Shown piece after piece: positions 36,187 through 43,750 of a DNA stretch of 45,837 bases (its first letter is position 1; every line of letters begins with the position of its first letter). The notes under the pieces were generated by a model that saw nothing but the letters and a program-made list of their open reading frames with translations, was not told the DNA's origin and did not search any database. The position numbers and the translations under genes were made by a program. Origin of the DNA: an uncultured Prevotella sp. (GTDB taxonomy: Bacteria; Bacteroidota; Bacteroidia; Bacteroidales; Bacteroidaceae); contig CAJOPT010000046.1 of NCBI GenBank assembly GCA_905236455.1, forward strand, positions 1-45,837, in the 5' to 3' direction.

Positions 36187-37081
36187 CGACAAAAGTGAAA
36201 AGGAGAAGATATCAGTAACTGATATCACGGTATCTCAGGTGAAAGCACTGTTCCCAAGCGGGAGTTATATCGATGATGACATTTTTCTGTTTGACAACTT
36301 CAAGGATGTGCCTTTTCCAATAGAGCCATGTAGGGCTCAATGTTTATTCCTTGCCCTCTGTACATCAGGGAAGGCAAGCTATACTGTCGATACTAATGAG
36401 CATACTGTTGTCTCTGGTGATGTGATCATCATTAGCGAGGGACAGGTCGTCGGTGACTATTTACTGAGTCGTGACTGTGATGGTATTGCGATAATTCTTT
36501 CATATCCTTTCTTTCGTGATATTATCAGTGGCGTGCATGAGTTGTTTCAGCTTTTCCTGTTCTCACGAACTCATCCTGTTTTCAGACTTAATAGCGATGA
36601 AATGGCGTTTATTCAAGAGTATTTCCATATTATTAAGAGGAAAGTTGATGATGACGGTCATCGTTTCCGTAAGGAACTGGTTTGCTCCATTATGAAATCG
36701 CTAATCTATGATGTCAGCAACATTATTTATCGGATACAGCAAGGCGGTGATATTAAGAAAACACGTGCGGAGAGTATCTTTACGGAATTTATAAAGCTTG
36801 TTGAGGCAAACTTCCGTGAGGAGAGAAGGGTGGGGTGGTATGCCGACAAACTGTGTCTCACTCCTAAATATCTTTCCGAGTCGGTGAAAAATGTAAGCAA
36901 ACGTCGTCCCAATGAGTGGATAGACCATTATGTTACAATGGAGATCCGGGTGTTGCTAAAGAAGTCTACAATGAGTATTAAGGAGATTGCCCAGCAGATG
37001 CACTTTGCCAACCAGAGCTTTCTTGGCAAATATTTTAAGGATCATGTGGGTGTATCGCCAAAAGAATATAGAAGGTCTTAG
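36179..37081 (+). CDS. AraC-family transcriptional regulator
   Basis: Regulator of 300 residues. The N-terminal half is a cupin-like sensing domain (about 45-115, with [19 protein letters not shown]). The C-terminal AraC-type double helix-turn-helix (about 198-300) contains [20 protein letters not shown] and [33 protein letters not shown]. The start overlaps the GH95 stop by eight bases, so it is translated with the glycan genes and probably controls them in response to a small ligand, perhaps a sugar. No binding site was identified. Confidence 0.92.
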   Translation: MINDKSEKEKISVTDITVSQVKALFPSGSYIDDDIFLFDNFKDVPFPIEPCRAQCLFLALCTSGKASYTVDTNEHTVVSGDVIIISEGQVVGDYLLSRDCDGIAIILSYPFFRDIISGVHELFQLFLFSRTHPVFRLNSDEMAFIQEYFHIIKRKVDDDGHRFRKELVCSIMKSLIYDVSNIIYRIQQGGDIKKTRAESIFTEFIKLVEANFREERRVGWYADKLCLTPKYLSESVKNVSKRRPNEWIDHYVTMEIRVLLKKSTMSIKEIAQQMHFANQSFLGKYFKDHVGVSPKEYRRS

Positions 37082-37099
37082 TAAAGCGACAATACAATT

Positions 37100-37930
37100 A
37101 TGAAATTAGAAAAAGAAAAGGCAATGTTTCTCTTGTTCCGGAAAATCGGAGTAATCTCAATCTTTGTTTTTACTTTGGTTGGCTGTAATGGCAATAAAAG
37201 TGGGCAAACAGTCATGGATGGTGCAAACAAAGAGAAAGGCAAAATAAATGCGACAACAGACATCCGGCAACTTACCGTTACAATCGATGAGAGCGCGCTT
37301 GCCTACGAGGATTTAAAAATACATTTGTCAAACAATGTTGACTACTCCTATGAGAAAGCACCGTTCGGAACTGTTAGAGTGTCTATTGAGGATTTGCCTG
37401 TAAGTGTCGCTGAGCTCCGGAATCTGAAGTTGCCTGATGGCATGACTGACATCCATCAGAGTCCATATCTCTGTCCTCTACTCTTGGTGGCTGCTATTAA
37501 TGTGATGGGCACAGACAAAAACGAGGCTAAGGCTATGATTAATTATATAGCCAAAGGTGTTGACTCTGAGAACAGAGACGGGAAACAGTATCACTTCCCT
37601 AACTCTAAGGGTGCGGCAGATTACTATGCCTCGGACTGGAGCCAGCTGAATCAGTACAAAACCTTCGACAAGGTACGCTCTTATCTTGATGGGGCTACTT
37701 ATGGCAATAGCTTCTGGCCTGCCAATAAGCCTTATACTATGACAATGGAGATTAATAATTATAGCTATACCTCAGACTGGGATTATGTCCAGTTGTGGAT
37801 TACCTCTACACAGCTTAGCTCTAAGAAAGGAATTGGTATCTGGAAGGTTGACAACGACATGGATGGAAAGTTTGAATACTACTTCCCGTCTTCTTTCCTG
37901 CAATTGGCTCATTCTCTGGCTTCATACTAA
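37100..37930 (+). CDS. Putative lipoprotein of unknown function
   Basis: I do not recognise this protein of 276 residues. It has a positive N-terminus, a hydrophobic stretch (about 18-28) and a lipobox LVGC (Cys29), so it is probably lipidated. The body has no obvious repeat or catalytic motif. It contains MNVMGTDKNEAKAMINYI-like helical segments and a Trp/Tyr-rich C-terminal half (YTSDWDYVQLWI, GIWKVDNDMDGKFEYYFP). It starts 18 bases after the AraC gene and is followed by the tethered regulator after 35 bases. An accessory envelope role next to the glycan genes is a guess. Confidence 0.6.
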   Translation: MKLEKEKAMFLLFRKIGVISIFVFTLVGCNGNKSGQTVMDGANKEKGKINATTDIRQLTVTIDESALAYEDLKIHLSNNVDYSYEKAPFGTVRVSIEDLPVSVAELRNLKLPDGMTDIHQSPYLCPLLLVAAINVMGTDKNEAKAMINYIAKGVDSENRDGKQYHFPNSKGAADYYASDWSQLNQYKTFDKVRSYLDGATYGNSFWPANKPYTMTMEINNYSYTSDWDYVQLWITSTQLSSKKGIGIWKVDNDMDGKFEYYFPSSFLQLAHSLASY

Positions 37931-37965
37931 AAGGGGGATGGAAATAGCGTAAACATTACATTTAT

Positions 37966-38664
37966 ATGAAACAACAAAGATATGCTGTCATCGTGCTTTT
38001 TGCAATGATTATAGCTTCGAGCCTGACAAGTCTTGGTAGTTATAGCTCAACAAGTAGGATGGTAAATGAAGATATGGACAGGGCACTTGCACTGACTTTG
38101 GAGGAACAACAAAGTGATGTTATTAGTCAGGACACTATTCGTAGGTTCAACAGCCACTTACATATAGCAGAACTACGAGGAAAGGCTACTTTGGCAGTTG
38201 ACACCCGTGGACAGAAGTTCAAAGTGTATGCATATTGCGTTGAGGCTACCATCTTTAGCTTATCAGACCAAAGACCGGCAACTATCCTATGGGTATTGAC
38301 TGGATTCTGGACAATGCTGATGTGGTATCGTCGCCATTCCACAATTCCTTTACCTTGTGGGAATGCTTTTGGTGGACTGACATATTCTGTGGAGGATAGC
38401 CGTTTCTATGCTGCTGATGGCTGTCAGGTACAGCTTACTCCCATGCAGCATCAGTTAATGGAGATGTTTTTCCTTTCGCCATCCCATTCTCTGACGAAAA
38501 AAGAGATATGTAATGCTCTCTGGCCTAAGAAACCAGATGCCAGCGAGACGCTCTACACCTTGATACGCAGGCTAAAACCAGTCATTGAGCAACATTCAGA
38601 CCTTAAAATCGTTTCAGACCGTAGTAAGGCGTATCGACTGAAAGTCAAATCTGCGGTTGAGTGA
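37966..38664 (+). CDS. Membrane-tethered winged-helix regulator (ToxR/CadC-like logic)
   Basis: Protein of 232 residues. A first transmembrane helix (about 6-25) is followed by a periplasmic domain (about 26-103), a second helix (ATILWVLTGFWTMLMWY, about 105-121), then a C-terminal OmpR-type winged helix (about 150-227: LTPMQHQLMEMFF, SLTKKEICNALWP, ETLYTLIRRLKPVI). Sensing in the periplasm and binding DNA at the membrane is the logic of ToxR, although the order of parts is reversed. Similar uncharacterised proteins occur beside beta-barrel genes in Bacteroidales, as here. Operator-like repeats follow at 38744-38778. Its 3' end carries a partial duplication. Confidence 0.8.
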   Translation: MKQQRYAVIVLFAMIIASSLTSLGSYSSTSRMVNEDMDRALALTLEEQQSDVISQDTIRRFNSHLHIAELRGKATLAVDTRGQKFKVYAYCVEATIFSLSDQRPATILWVLTGFWTMLMWYRRHSTIPLPCGNAFGGLTYSVEDSRFYAADGCQVQLTPMQHQLMEMFFLSPSHSLTKKEICNALWPKKPDASETLYTLIRRLKPVIEQHSDLKIVSDRSKAYRLKVKSAVE

Positions 38665-38725
38665 GAAAAGAGTCAAGCGTGCTTGAACTCTTCCGAGCGT
38701 GAGCAGACTCGACTGAAAGTCAAAT
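38634..38725 (+). repeat. 17-base direct repeat at the end of the tethered regulator gene
   Basis: TCGACTGAAAGTCAAAT occurs at 38634-38650, inside the gene, and again at 38709-38725, beyond its stop. The offset is 75 bases, exactly 25 codons, so the second copy is in frame and would encode RLKVK followed by TAG. Between the stop TGA (38662-38664) and the second copy the frame is open. Confidence 0.75.
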
Positions 38726-38743
38726 AGATAGCTCGCTGCATTA

Positions 38744-38778
38744 TGTCTGACAATGAAATGTCAGACAAATGTCAGATA
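38744..38778. promoter_or_regulatory. Operator-like triple repeat upstream of the beta-barrel gene
   Basis: TGTCTGACA (38744-38752) and its exact reverse complement TGTCAGACA (38759-38767), then TGTCAGATA (38770-38778). The last two are 11 bases apart, about one helical turn. The repeats lie 30 bases upstream of a -7-like element, a usual place for an activator site. The preceding membrane-tethered regulator is the natural candidate to bind them. Confidence 0.5.
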
Positions 38779-38807
38779 GTTTTCTCGATAATAAAAGCAT
38801 CTCTTTG

Positions 38808-38815
38808 TACCTTCG
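38808..38815 (+). promoter_or_regulatory. Weak -7-like box for the beta-barrel gene
   Basis: TACCTTCG differs from TAnnTTTG at one base. It lies 17 bases before the chosen ATG. A weak box next to operator-like repeats would fit a promoter needing an activator. Confidence 0.4.
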
Positions 38816-38832
38816 CGGCAAAAATGCAAGAT

Positions 38833-40938
38833 ATGAAGAGATTTTTGTTTTGCTTGTTGGCTGCTTGCACATTAACAGCAGCAGCTCAAGACACAGAAAA
38901 GACAGTCGCTCTTGACGAGGTGACAGTAAATGGTGCACGTACTATACAAAAGGTGGATGGGCTATGGATCTATCCCACAAAACGGCAGATAGAGAATTCT
39001 GCCAACGGCTACTCGCTATTGGCAAAACTCACTCTCCCTCACATCCGTGTGGACGAGTCGATGAACAGCATCACGGCATTGACAAATCTTGGAGCAGTTC
39101 AAGTGCGTATCAACGACATCATTGCTTCACGAGAGAATCTGCAGACACTCGACATGCAAGGTGTTGACCATATTGAGTTTATTGATAATCCTGGTGTGCG
39201 ATATGGCGAGGGTATCGCGTACGTTATTAATATCAAGATGAAGAAACCTGTGAGTGGATATGTCATAGGAACCCAACTGACCAATACACTAACAACCACG
39301 AATGGCAATGAGTCTCTCTTCGGCAAGATCAATTACGGGCGGAGTGAGTTTGCACTTAGCTATGACCTTGACTATTATAACTTCAAAGGCGCGGAATACG
39401 ATGAACTGGCTGCCTATGAACTGGAATCTGGTGACATCACAACTATTCATCGATATAGTCTGAACAAACAGAGTAAGAATATCAGCCACAATGCCCAGAT
39501 AACCTATAGTCTGAGCGACTCGAACTATGTATTTCAGACCAAGCTCTCTGGTAGTGGCGATTTACAACCGCAGCGTAGAAACTCGCAAATGGCAATCAAT
39601 GCCGCTCTTTATGACGAGCATTCGTCATCCCGTAATAGCTCGCCCTCGATAGACCTCTATTACCATCAGGATTTCCACCGTCATCAGTCATTGACCGCGA
39701 ATGTAGTTGGAACGTATATCAAAACAGCAGGGGATGCAGAGAATAATGAAGGTGCAGACTATCGTTATGACATCAAAGGACGGACATACTCCCTTTGGAG
39801 CGAGGTCATTTATGAAAACCAATTGAAACCTTTTACCGTTTCCGCAGGTGCACAGTACGGCCAGCGATATAGCCATAATGTCTATCAGGGCGATGTCTAT
39901 GCGATAAATGATATGCACACCTCCAACCTTTATCTGTTCTCACAGCTGAAAGGTCATCTTGGCAAACTCTCGTTTATGGGAGGTCTTGGTACCAGCAGAC
40001 GGTATTATCGACAGGGCGATGCGACACAAGACCTATGGTTCTTCCGTCCCAAGTTCACCGTCAACTATCCCTTGACAAACAAACTAAAGGTGAAGTATGA
40101 CTTCGAAATATCACAGCACACATCCCAGATAGCCCTCGTCAGCAACGTCAGCATCAAGCAGAATGCAATGGAGACCATTCTTGGGAATCCTGATATTCAT
40201 CCTAACCGAGTCATCTCCCACCAACTGAAACTCTCTTTTTCCACGCCTAGATTTACCTCTGAGTTGCAAGGCTATTATCGCCTGAATCCACATTGCAATA
40301 TGGAGAAGTATATCCGTAAAGATGGCCATTTCTATCTGACGCAGACCAACGGACGGAGCAGCGAGAACCATCAAGTTTACTTGAATGGCCGAGTCGTGAC
40401 AGACGAAGGCAAAACCAATGCGGATAACGAGTGTAACTTCTTCTATATAGACACCTATAACCAGTGGGACATTATCCCAGAGAAACTGACTGCTACCGTC
40501 TATGGCGGCATCTATCGCTTCTTTAATTTTGGAGAGGATTATACGCACACCTATACATCTTTTAATGGTGGCTGTTCGTTACAGACCTATTTGGGGCATT
40601 GGACACTGGGCGCATACGCTGATAATGGCTGGAACTTTATGGAGGGAGAACACCGGGGACATCAAGCACCAGCATGGTACATCACTTGTAACTATCGTGT
40701 GAGCGATGCTTTCTCCATTTCTCTCTATGCCCAACATCCTTTCAGCCAACATCCTTTGACAAACAAGACTGAGGTTATAAGCCGCTATGTTCAGAAAGAA
40801 ATCTCTCAGCACTATCGCGACTATGGTAATATGTTGACTCTCAAACTGTCCTACCGCTTTTGTCACGGGCGCAAGTATCGTGATATCCAGCGCTCCATGA
40901 ATCATAGCGATAAAGAAACTGGCATTCTGTCGAAATAA
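38833..40938 (+). CDS. TonB-dependent-type outer membrane beta-barrel protein
   Basis: Protein of 701 residues with signal peptide (about 1-18, ending TAAAQ), a TonB-box-like acidic region (EKTVALDEVTV), a reduced plug-like domain (about 20-125, with VRINDIIASRENLQTLDMQGVDHIEFIDNPGVRYGEGIAYVINIKMKK) and a long beta-barrel of alternating aromatic strands to the C-terminus. This is the outer-membrane beta-barrel family related to TonB-dependent receptors; it is shorter than SusC. Cargo is unknown. ATG 38833 (MKRFLFC) was chosen for the signal peptide; ATG 38824 is possible. A longer frame to 38743 would overlap the operator repeats. Confidence 0.85.
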   Translation: MKRFLFCLLAACTLTAAAQDTEKTVALDEVTVNGARTIQKVDGLWIYPTKRQIENSANGYSLLAKLTLPHIRVDESMNSITALTNLGAVQVRINDIIASRENLQTLDMQGVDHIEFIDNPGVRYGEGIAYVINIKMKKPVSGYVIGTQLTNTLTTTNGNESLFGKINYGRSEFALSYDLDYYNFKGAEYDELAAYELESGDITTIHRYSLNKQSKNISHNAQITYSLSDSNYVFQTKLSGSGDLQPQRRNSQMAINAALYDEHSSSRNSSPSIDLYYHQDFHRHQSLTANVVGTYIKTAGDAENNEGADYRYDIKGRTYSLWSEVIYENQLKPFTVSAGAQYGQRYSHNVYQGDVYAINDMHTSNLYLFSQLKGHLGKLSFMGGLGTSRRYYRQGDATQDLWFFRPKFTVNYPLTNKLKVKYDFEISQHTSQIALVSNVSIKQNAMETILGNPDIHPNRVISHQLKLSFSTPRFTSELQGYYRLNPHCNMEKYIRKDGHFYLTQTNGRSSENHQVYLNGRVVTDEGKTNADNECNFFYIDTYNQWDIIPEKLTATVYGGIYRFFNFGEDYTHTYTSFNGGCSLQTYLGHWTLGAYADNGWNFMEGEHRGHQAPAWYITCNYRVSDAFSISLYAQHPFSQHPLTNKTEVISRYVQKEISQHYRDYGNMLTLKLSYRFCHGRKYRDIQRSMNHSDKETGILSK

Positions 40939-41015
40939 TCTGAACGTATGTGTGAGGCTGCCGGGAATTCGCTCATTGGGATTTGCAAATCCAACCGAAC
41001 GATGACCTCTCATCT

Positions 41016-41633
41016 CTAACCTTTTAGATCTGGGTTCTTAGAGGAAAGGTATTCTACGGTACAGGACAACTCTTCGTACCAATCCTCTCCGAAGCGTCTG
41101 ATGAGAGGTTCCTTAAGGAACTTCCATAGAGGCAATTTAAGATTGTTGCCAAGTGTCCGTGCGTCTTTGCACACTTCCCATCGGTTATAGTTGAGCGCAG
41201 TCAGACCATTACCGAGCTTTTTCTCCCTGATGGGGTAGAGAGCACAGGATATTGGTTTGATAAAAGAAGAGCGTTTTTGACGGAAAGCCCGTTCCAGGGA
41301 GCAGAGACATTTCCCTTCGTGATAGCAAGTGAAGACACAGTCTTTACCATTGACGATACTCGTGACGAGATCACCGTCACGGTCGGTATATGCCACACCT
41401 TGTTTGTCAATCTCTGCCTGTGCGGATGCCGACAAATCGTTCCAGACCACGTCAAGCGCATCTTCTATCTCTGCGATCTCCTCTATGGTGACGGGTGCTC
41501 CCGCATCCCCTTCCACACAGCAGATGCCTTTGCACTTCTCATAGTCACAACAGAAGCATTCTGTCAGGATGTCAGGTGACAAGAGCACGTCGCCAACCTG
41601 AATAATCGGAAGTATCTTTTCTGTCATTCTCAA
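41016..41633 (-). CDS. DUF3109 family cysteine-rich protein
   Basis: Protein of 205 residues with many cysteines: CFCCDYEKCKGICC (Cys26-Cys39), then DCVFTCYHEGKCLC and later ISCALYP and WEVCKD. The pattern matches DUF3109, related to the YkgJ zinc/iron-sulfur-type families. No function is proven; metal binding is expected. ATG 41627 (MTEKILP) is an alternative start. It follows ung by 25 bases and is probably cotranscribed with it. Confidence 0.85.
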   Translation of the reverse strand: MRMTEKILPIIQVGDVLLSPDILTECFCCDYEKCKGICCVEGDAGAPVTIEEIAEIEDALDVVWNDLSASAQAEIDKQGVAYTDRDGDLVTSIVNGKDCVFTCYHEGKCLCSLERAFRQKRSSFIKPISCALYPIREKKLGNGLTALNYNRWEVCKDARTLGNNLKLPLWKFLKEPLIRRFGEDWYEELSCTVEYLSSKNPDLKG

Positions 41634-41658
41634 TCTTGGATTTAAAGCTGAAGGCTAT

Positions 41659-42327
41659 TTACCATATTATAGGAGATTGTCCTGTCTGCTCCAGATAAGC
41701 ATTGCAACGGGAAAAATGATGGTTGCCAAACCATCCACCGCGGTTTGCCGACAATGGTGACGGATGCACAGACTCCAACACAAGGTGCCTGGACTTGTCT
41801 ATCATATAACTCTTGCTGCGCGCGTAGCCACCCCAAAGCATGAACACCAGATGGTCGCGGTGAGTTGCCAGTTGGCGTATGGCGGCATCAGTAAACTCTT
41901 GCCATCCCAGTCGGGAGTGACTGTTTGCCTGATGTGCGCGGACGGTCAGGGTAGCATTCAGTAAGAGAACTCCTTGTTCTGCCCATCGCGTCAGATTGCC
42001 ACTCAACGGGATTGGGGTTCCCAAGTCGTCGTGTATCTCTTTGAAGATGTTTTGCAAAGAAGGGGGGAACGGTACACCGTCGTTTACTGAAAAACTCAAG
42101 CCGTGTGCCTGTCCTGGCTCATGGTAAGGGTCCTGCCCGATAATTACAACCTTCACCTGTCCGAAAGGACACAGGTTGAAAGCGTTGAAGATGAGGTTGC
42201 CTGGAGGGTAGCACTTTGTGGTAGCGTATTCGTTCCTTACTGTCGTGGTGAGACTTTCAAAATAAGGCTTCCCGAATTCATCATTTAGCCTTTCTTTCCA
42301 GCTGTCCTCTATTTTTACGTTTATCAT
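41659..42327 (-). CDS. ung: Uracil-DNA glycosylase, family 1
   Basis: Enzyme of 222 residues that removes uracil from DNA. The water-activating motif [17 protein letters not shown] (Asp66) and the minor-groove loop [12 protein letters not shown] are both intact. LNATLTVR and the short C-terminus follow. ATG 42327 ([10 protein letters not shown]) was chosen because a TAATTTTG promoter-like box lies at 42365-42358 and a longer frame begins within it. With dut and dgt in the same window, three genes control uracil or dNTP quality. Confidence 0.96.
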   Translation of the reverse strand: MINVKIEDSWKERLNDEFGKPYFESLTTTVRNEYATTKCYPPGNLIFNAFNLCPFGQVKVVIIGQDPYHEPGQAHGLSFSVNDGVPFPPSLQNIFKEIHDDLGTPIPLSGNLTRWAEQGVLLLNATLTVRAHQANSHSRLGWQEFTDAAIRQLATHRDHLVFMLWGGYARSKSYMIDKSRHLVLESVHPSPLSANRGGWFGNHHFSRCNAYLEQTGQSPIIW

Positions 42328-42357
42328 ACAGAATGTAATTAAATCGAAAAGCAAATG

Positions 42358-42365
42358 CAAAATTA
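42358..42365 (-). promoter_or_regulatory. Putative -7 box for ung
   Basis: Reads TAATTTTG on the minus strand, an exact TAnnTTTG match, 30 bases upstream of the chosen ung ATG. Confidence 0.45.
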
Positions 42366-42385
42366 ATAAAGTTTATAGTTTGACG

Positions 42386-42435
42386 TTTAGGGTTTAGAGA
42401 CTCTTTAACCTTTAACCTTTAACCTTTAACCTTTA
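42386..42435. repeat. Telomere-like heptamer repeats between ung and the sigma factor gene
   Basis: Four perfect tandem copies of TTTAACC (42404-42431) plus TTTA, preceded by TTTAGGGTTTAG (42386-42397). The two parts are partly complementary and could fold. Short heptamer arrays like this are prone to slippage. The 217-base gap otherwise holds only promoter-like elements. Confidence 0.75.
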
Positions 42436-42450
42436 TTTGGAAGAGATTTG

Positions 42451-42482
42451 TTTGGCGTTGTAGGAAAATTTGTGTAATATTG
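42451..42482 (+). promoter_or_regulatory. Putative promoter of the sigma/anti-sigma operon
   Basis: TTTG (42451-42454), a 20-base spacer, then TAATATTG (42475-42482), one base off the TAnnTTTG consensus. This spacing is right for Bacteroidota. It predicts an untranslated leader of about 85 to 90 bases. Confidence 0.5.
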
Positions 42483-42577
42483 CAGTTGGAAAGGAAACTA
42501 CCAAAGAGGTATATTTAATTTTTTTTGAAGTTCCTGTAACTTTCTTAAAGCTGAATCGTCATTAATTTAGAGAGAAG

Positions 42578-43090
42578 ATGAAAAGTATCAGTTTCCGTAA
42601 CGACGTGTTGCCACTGAAGGATGAGTTGTATAGACTCGCTCTTCGCATCACACTGAACTCAGCAGAGGCAGAGGACATCGTACAGGACACACTGATAAAG
42701 GTATGGGACAGACGCGAGAGCTGGCAGGAGATTGAATCCATAGAGGCTTTTAGCCTTACGATTTGTAAGAACCTCTCACTCGACAGGCTTAAAAAGAAAG
42801 ATAATCAGCATGAGCTGTTAGAAGATAATACCTCAGACGTCCCGTTTACCACGTCAACTCCCTATGAGAAGATGATTCAGAAAGACAGGCTTGAACTGGT
42901 AAGAAAAATCATCGACTCGCTCCCCGTAAAGCAACGTAGCTGTATACAGCTGCGCGACTTTGAAGGGAAAGCATATAAAGAAATAGCTGATGTGCTTGAT
43001 ATTAGCGAGGAGCAAGTGAAGGTAAATATCTTCAGGGCACGTCAGACAATAAAACAGAAATATCAGCAATTAGATACCTATGGACTATAA
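42578..43090 (+). CDS. ECF RNA polymerase sigma factor
   Basis: Sigma-70-family factor of 170 residues with only regions 2 and 4. Region 2 (about 10-75) has LRITLNSAEAEDIVQDTLIKVWDRR; region 4 (about 112-165) has LPVKQRSCIQLRDFEGKAYKEIADVLDISEEQVKVNIFRARQTIKQ. The next gene starts 11 bases before its stop and encodes a membrane protein, as expected for a sigma/anti-sigma pair. The signal sensed is unknown. Confidence 0.92.
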   Translation: MKSISFRNDVLPLKDELYRLALRITLNSAEAEDIVQDTLIKVWDRRESWQEIESIEAFSLTICKNLSLDRLKKKDNQHELLEDNTSDVPFTTSTPYEKMIQKDRLELVRKIIDSLPVKQRSCIQLRDFEGKAYKEIADVLDISEEQVKVNIFRARQTIKQKYQQLDTYGL

Positions 43091-43553
43091 ATATATCGAA
43101 CAACTGTTGGAGCGCTATTGGGAGTGCGAGACTTCTCTTGAGGAAGAGGAGATTCTTCGTGCGTTCTTTAGCCAAAAGGACGTGCCGGCACGCCTCCTTC
43201 CGTATCAGGGACTGTTCACCTATGAGCAGGAGATGAGGCGGACCAGTGTGCTTGGTGACGATTTCGACCAGAGGATTCTCGCGCTTACAGAGGGACAGGA
43301 GCCCGTAAAGGCGAAAGTCGTGACCATGCGTCAGAGGCTTGCTCCGTTGTTCAAGGCTGCTGCCATTGTCGCTATTGTGCTTACACTTGGCAACGCTATG
43401 CAGGTTCCTTTCAATGAGAATGAGGCGGCACAGCCTGCTACGGCAGAGGTTGATAAGCCTCAGGAGGGTCCTTCGGTGGCGAAGGCAGACTCGGCTAAGA
43501 TTGACACGCTTAGCAAGGATGTTATCGTAAACGTCAATGTTGACGTAAACTGA
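43080..43553 (+). CDS. Putative anti-sigma factor, single transmembrane segment
   Basis: Protein of 157 residues. The N-terminal 85 residues are charged and helical (YIEQLLERYWECETSLEEEEILRAFF), one transmembrane helix lies at about 92-107 (KAAAIVAIVLTLGNAM), and a short periplasmic tail is Ala/Glu/Pro-rich then Asp/Val-rich. It overlaps the sigma gene by 11 bases. The anti-sigma role rests on position and topology; no canonical zinc-binding ZAS motif is seen. Similar small proteins follow sigma factors in other Bacteroidales. Confidence 0.7.
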   Translation: MDYKYIEQLLERYWECETSLEEEEILRAFFSQKDVPARLLPYQGLFTYEQEMRRTSVLGDDFDQRILALTEGQEPVKAKVVTMRQRLAPLFKAAAIVAIVLTLGNAMQVPFNENEAAQPATAEVDKPQEGPSVAKADSAKIDTLSKDVIVNVNVDVN

Positions 43554-43603
43554 CAGCGGTCTTATTAATGTAGTAATTTCTATGCTTTCTCAAAATAAAA
43601 TCA

Positions 43604-43639
43604 TGTTTTAGTAAAACAATCTCGAAACTGTGAAGTTTC
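43604..43639. other. Two small hairpins after the anti-sigma gene
   Basis: TGTTTTA (43604-43610) and TAAAACA (43612-43618) form a seven-base palindrome around one base. GAAACT (43624-43629) pairs with AGTTTC (43634-43639) with a GTGA loop of GNRA type. The stretch from 43554 to 43674 has no gene. Confidence 0.45.
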
Positions 43640-43674
43640 TATTCTCTCAAATTTTTCATAACATACTAACGTAG

Positions 43675-43708
43675 GAAGAACCGAGGCTCCCAAATACCTC
43701 GGTTCTTC
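43675..43708. terminator. Terminator hairpin after the sigma/anti-sigma operon
   Basis: A perfect 12-base stem (GAAGAACCGAGG at 43675-43686 and CCTCGGTTCTTC at 43697-43708) with a ten-base loop, followed by ATTTATATATATT. It lies between convergent operons and may serve both. Confidence 0.75.
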
Positions 43709-43750
43709 ATTTATATATATTGCGGACAAACGCTCTCAGTGCCGAAAGCT

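Noticed and set aside
38743..38832. N-terminal extension of the beta-barrel protein
   Set aside because: It crosses the operator-like repeats and the -7 box, and puts the signal peptide 30 residues into the protein.
40979..40992. GGATTTGCAAATCC, a perfect 14-base palindrome after the beta-barrel gene
   Set aside because: Its arms are short and A/T-rich with no loop or T tract, so it cannot be called a terminator, and a chance palindrome of this size is not rare.
42404..42431. CRISPR array or true telomere
   Set aside because: The heptamers are directly tandem with no spacers and there are only four; there is no cas gene or replicon end nearby.
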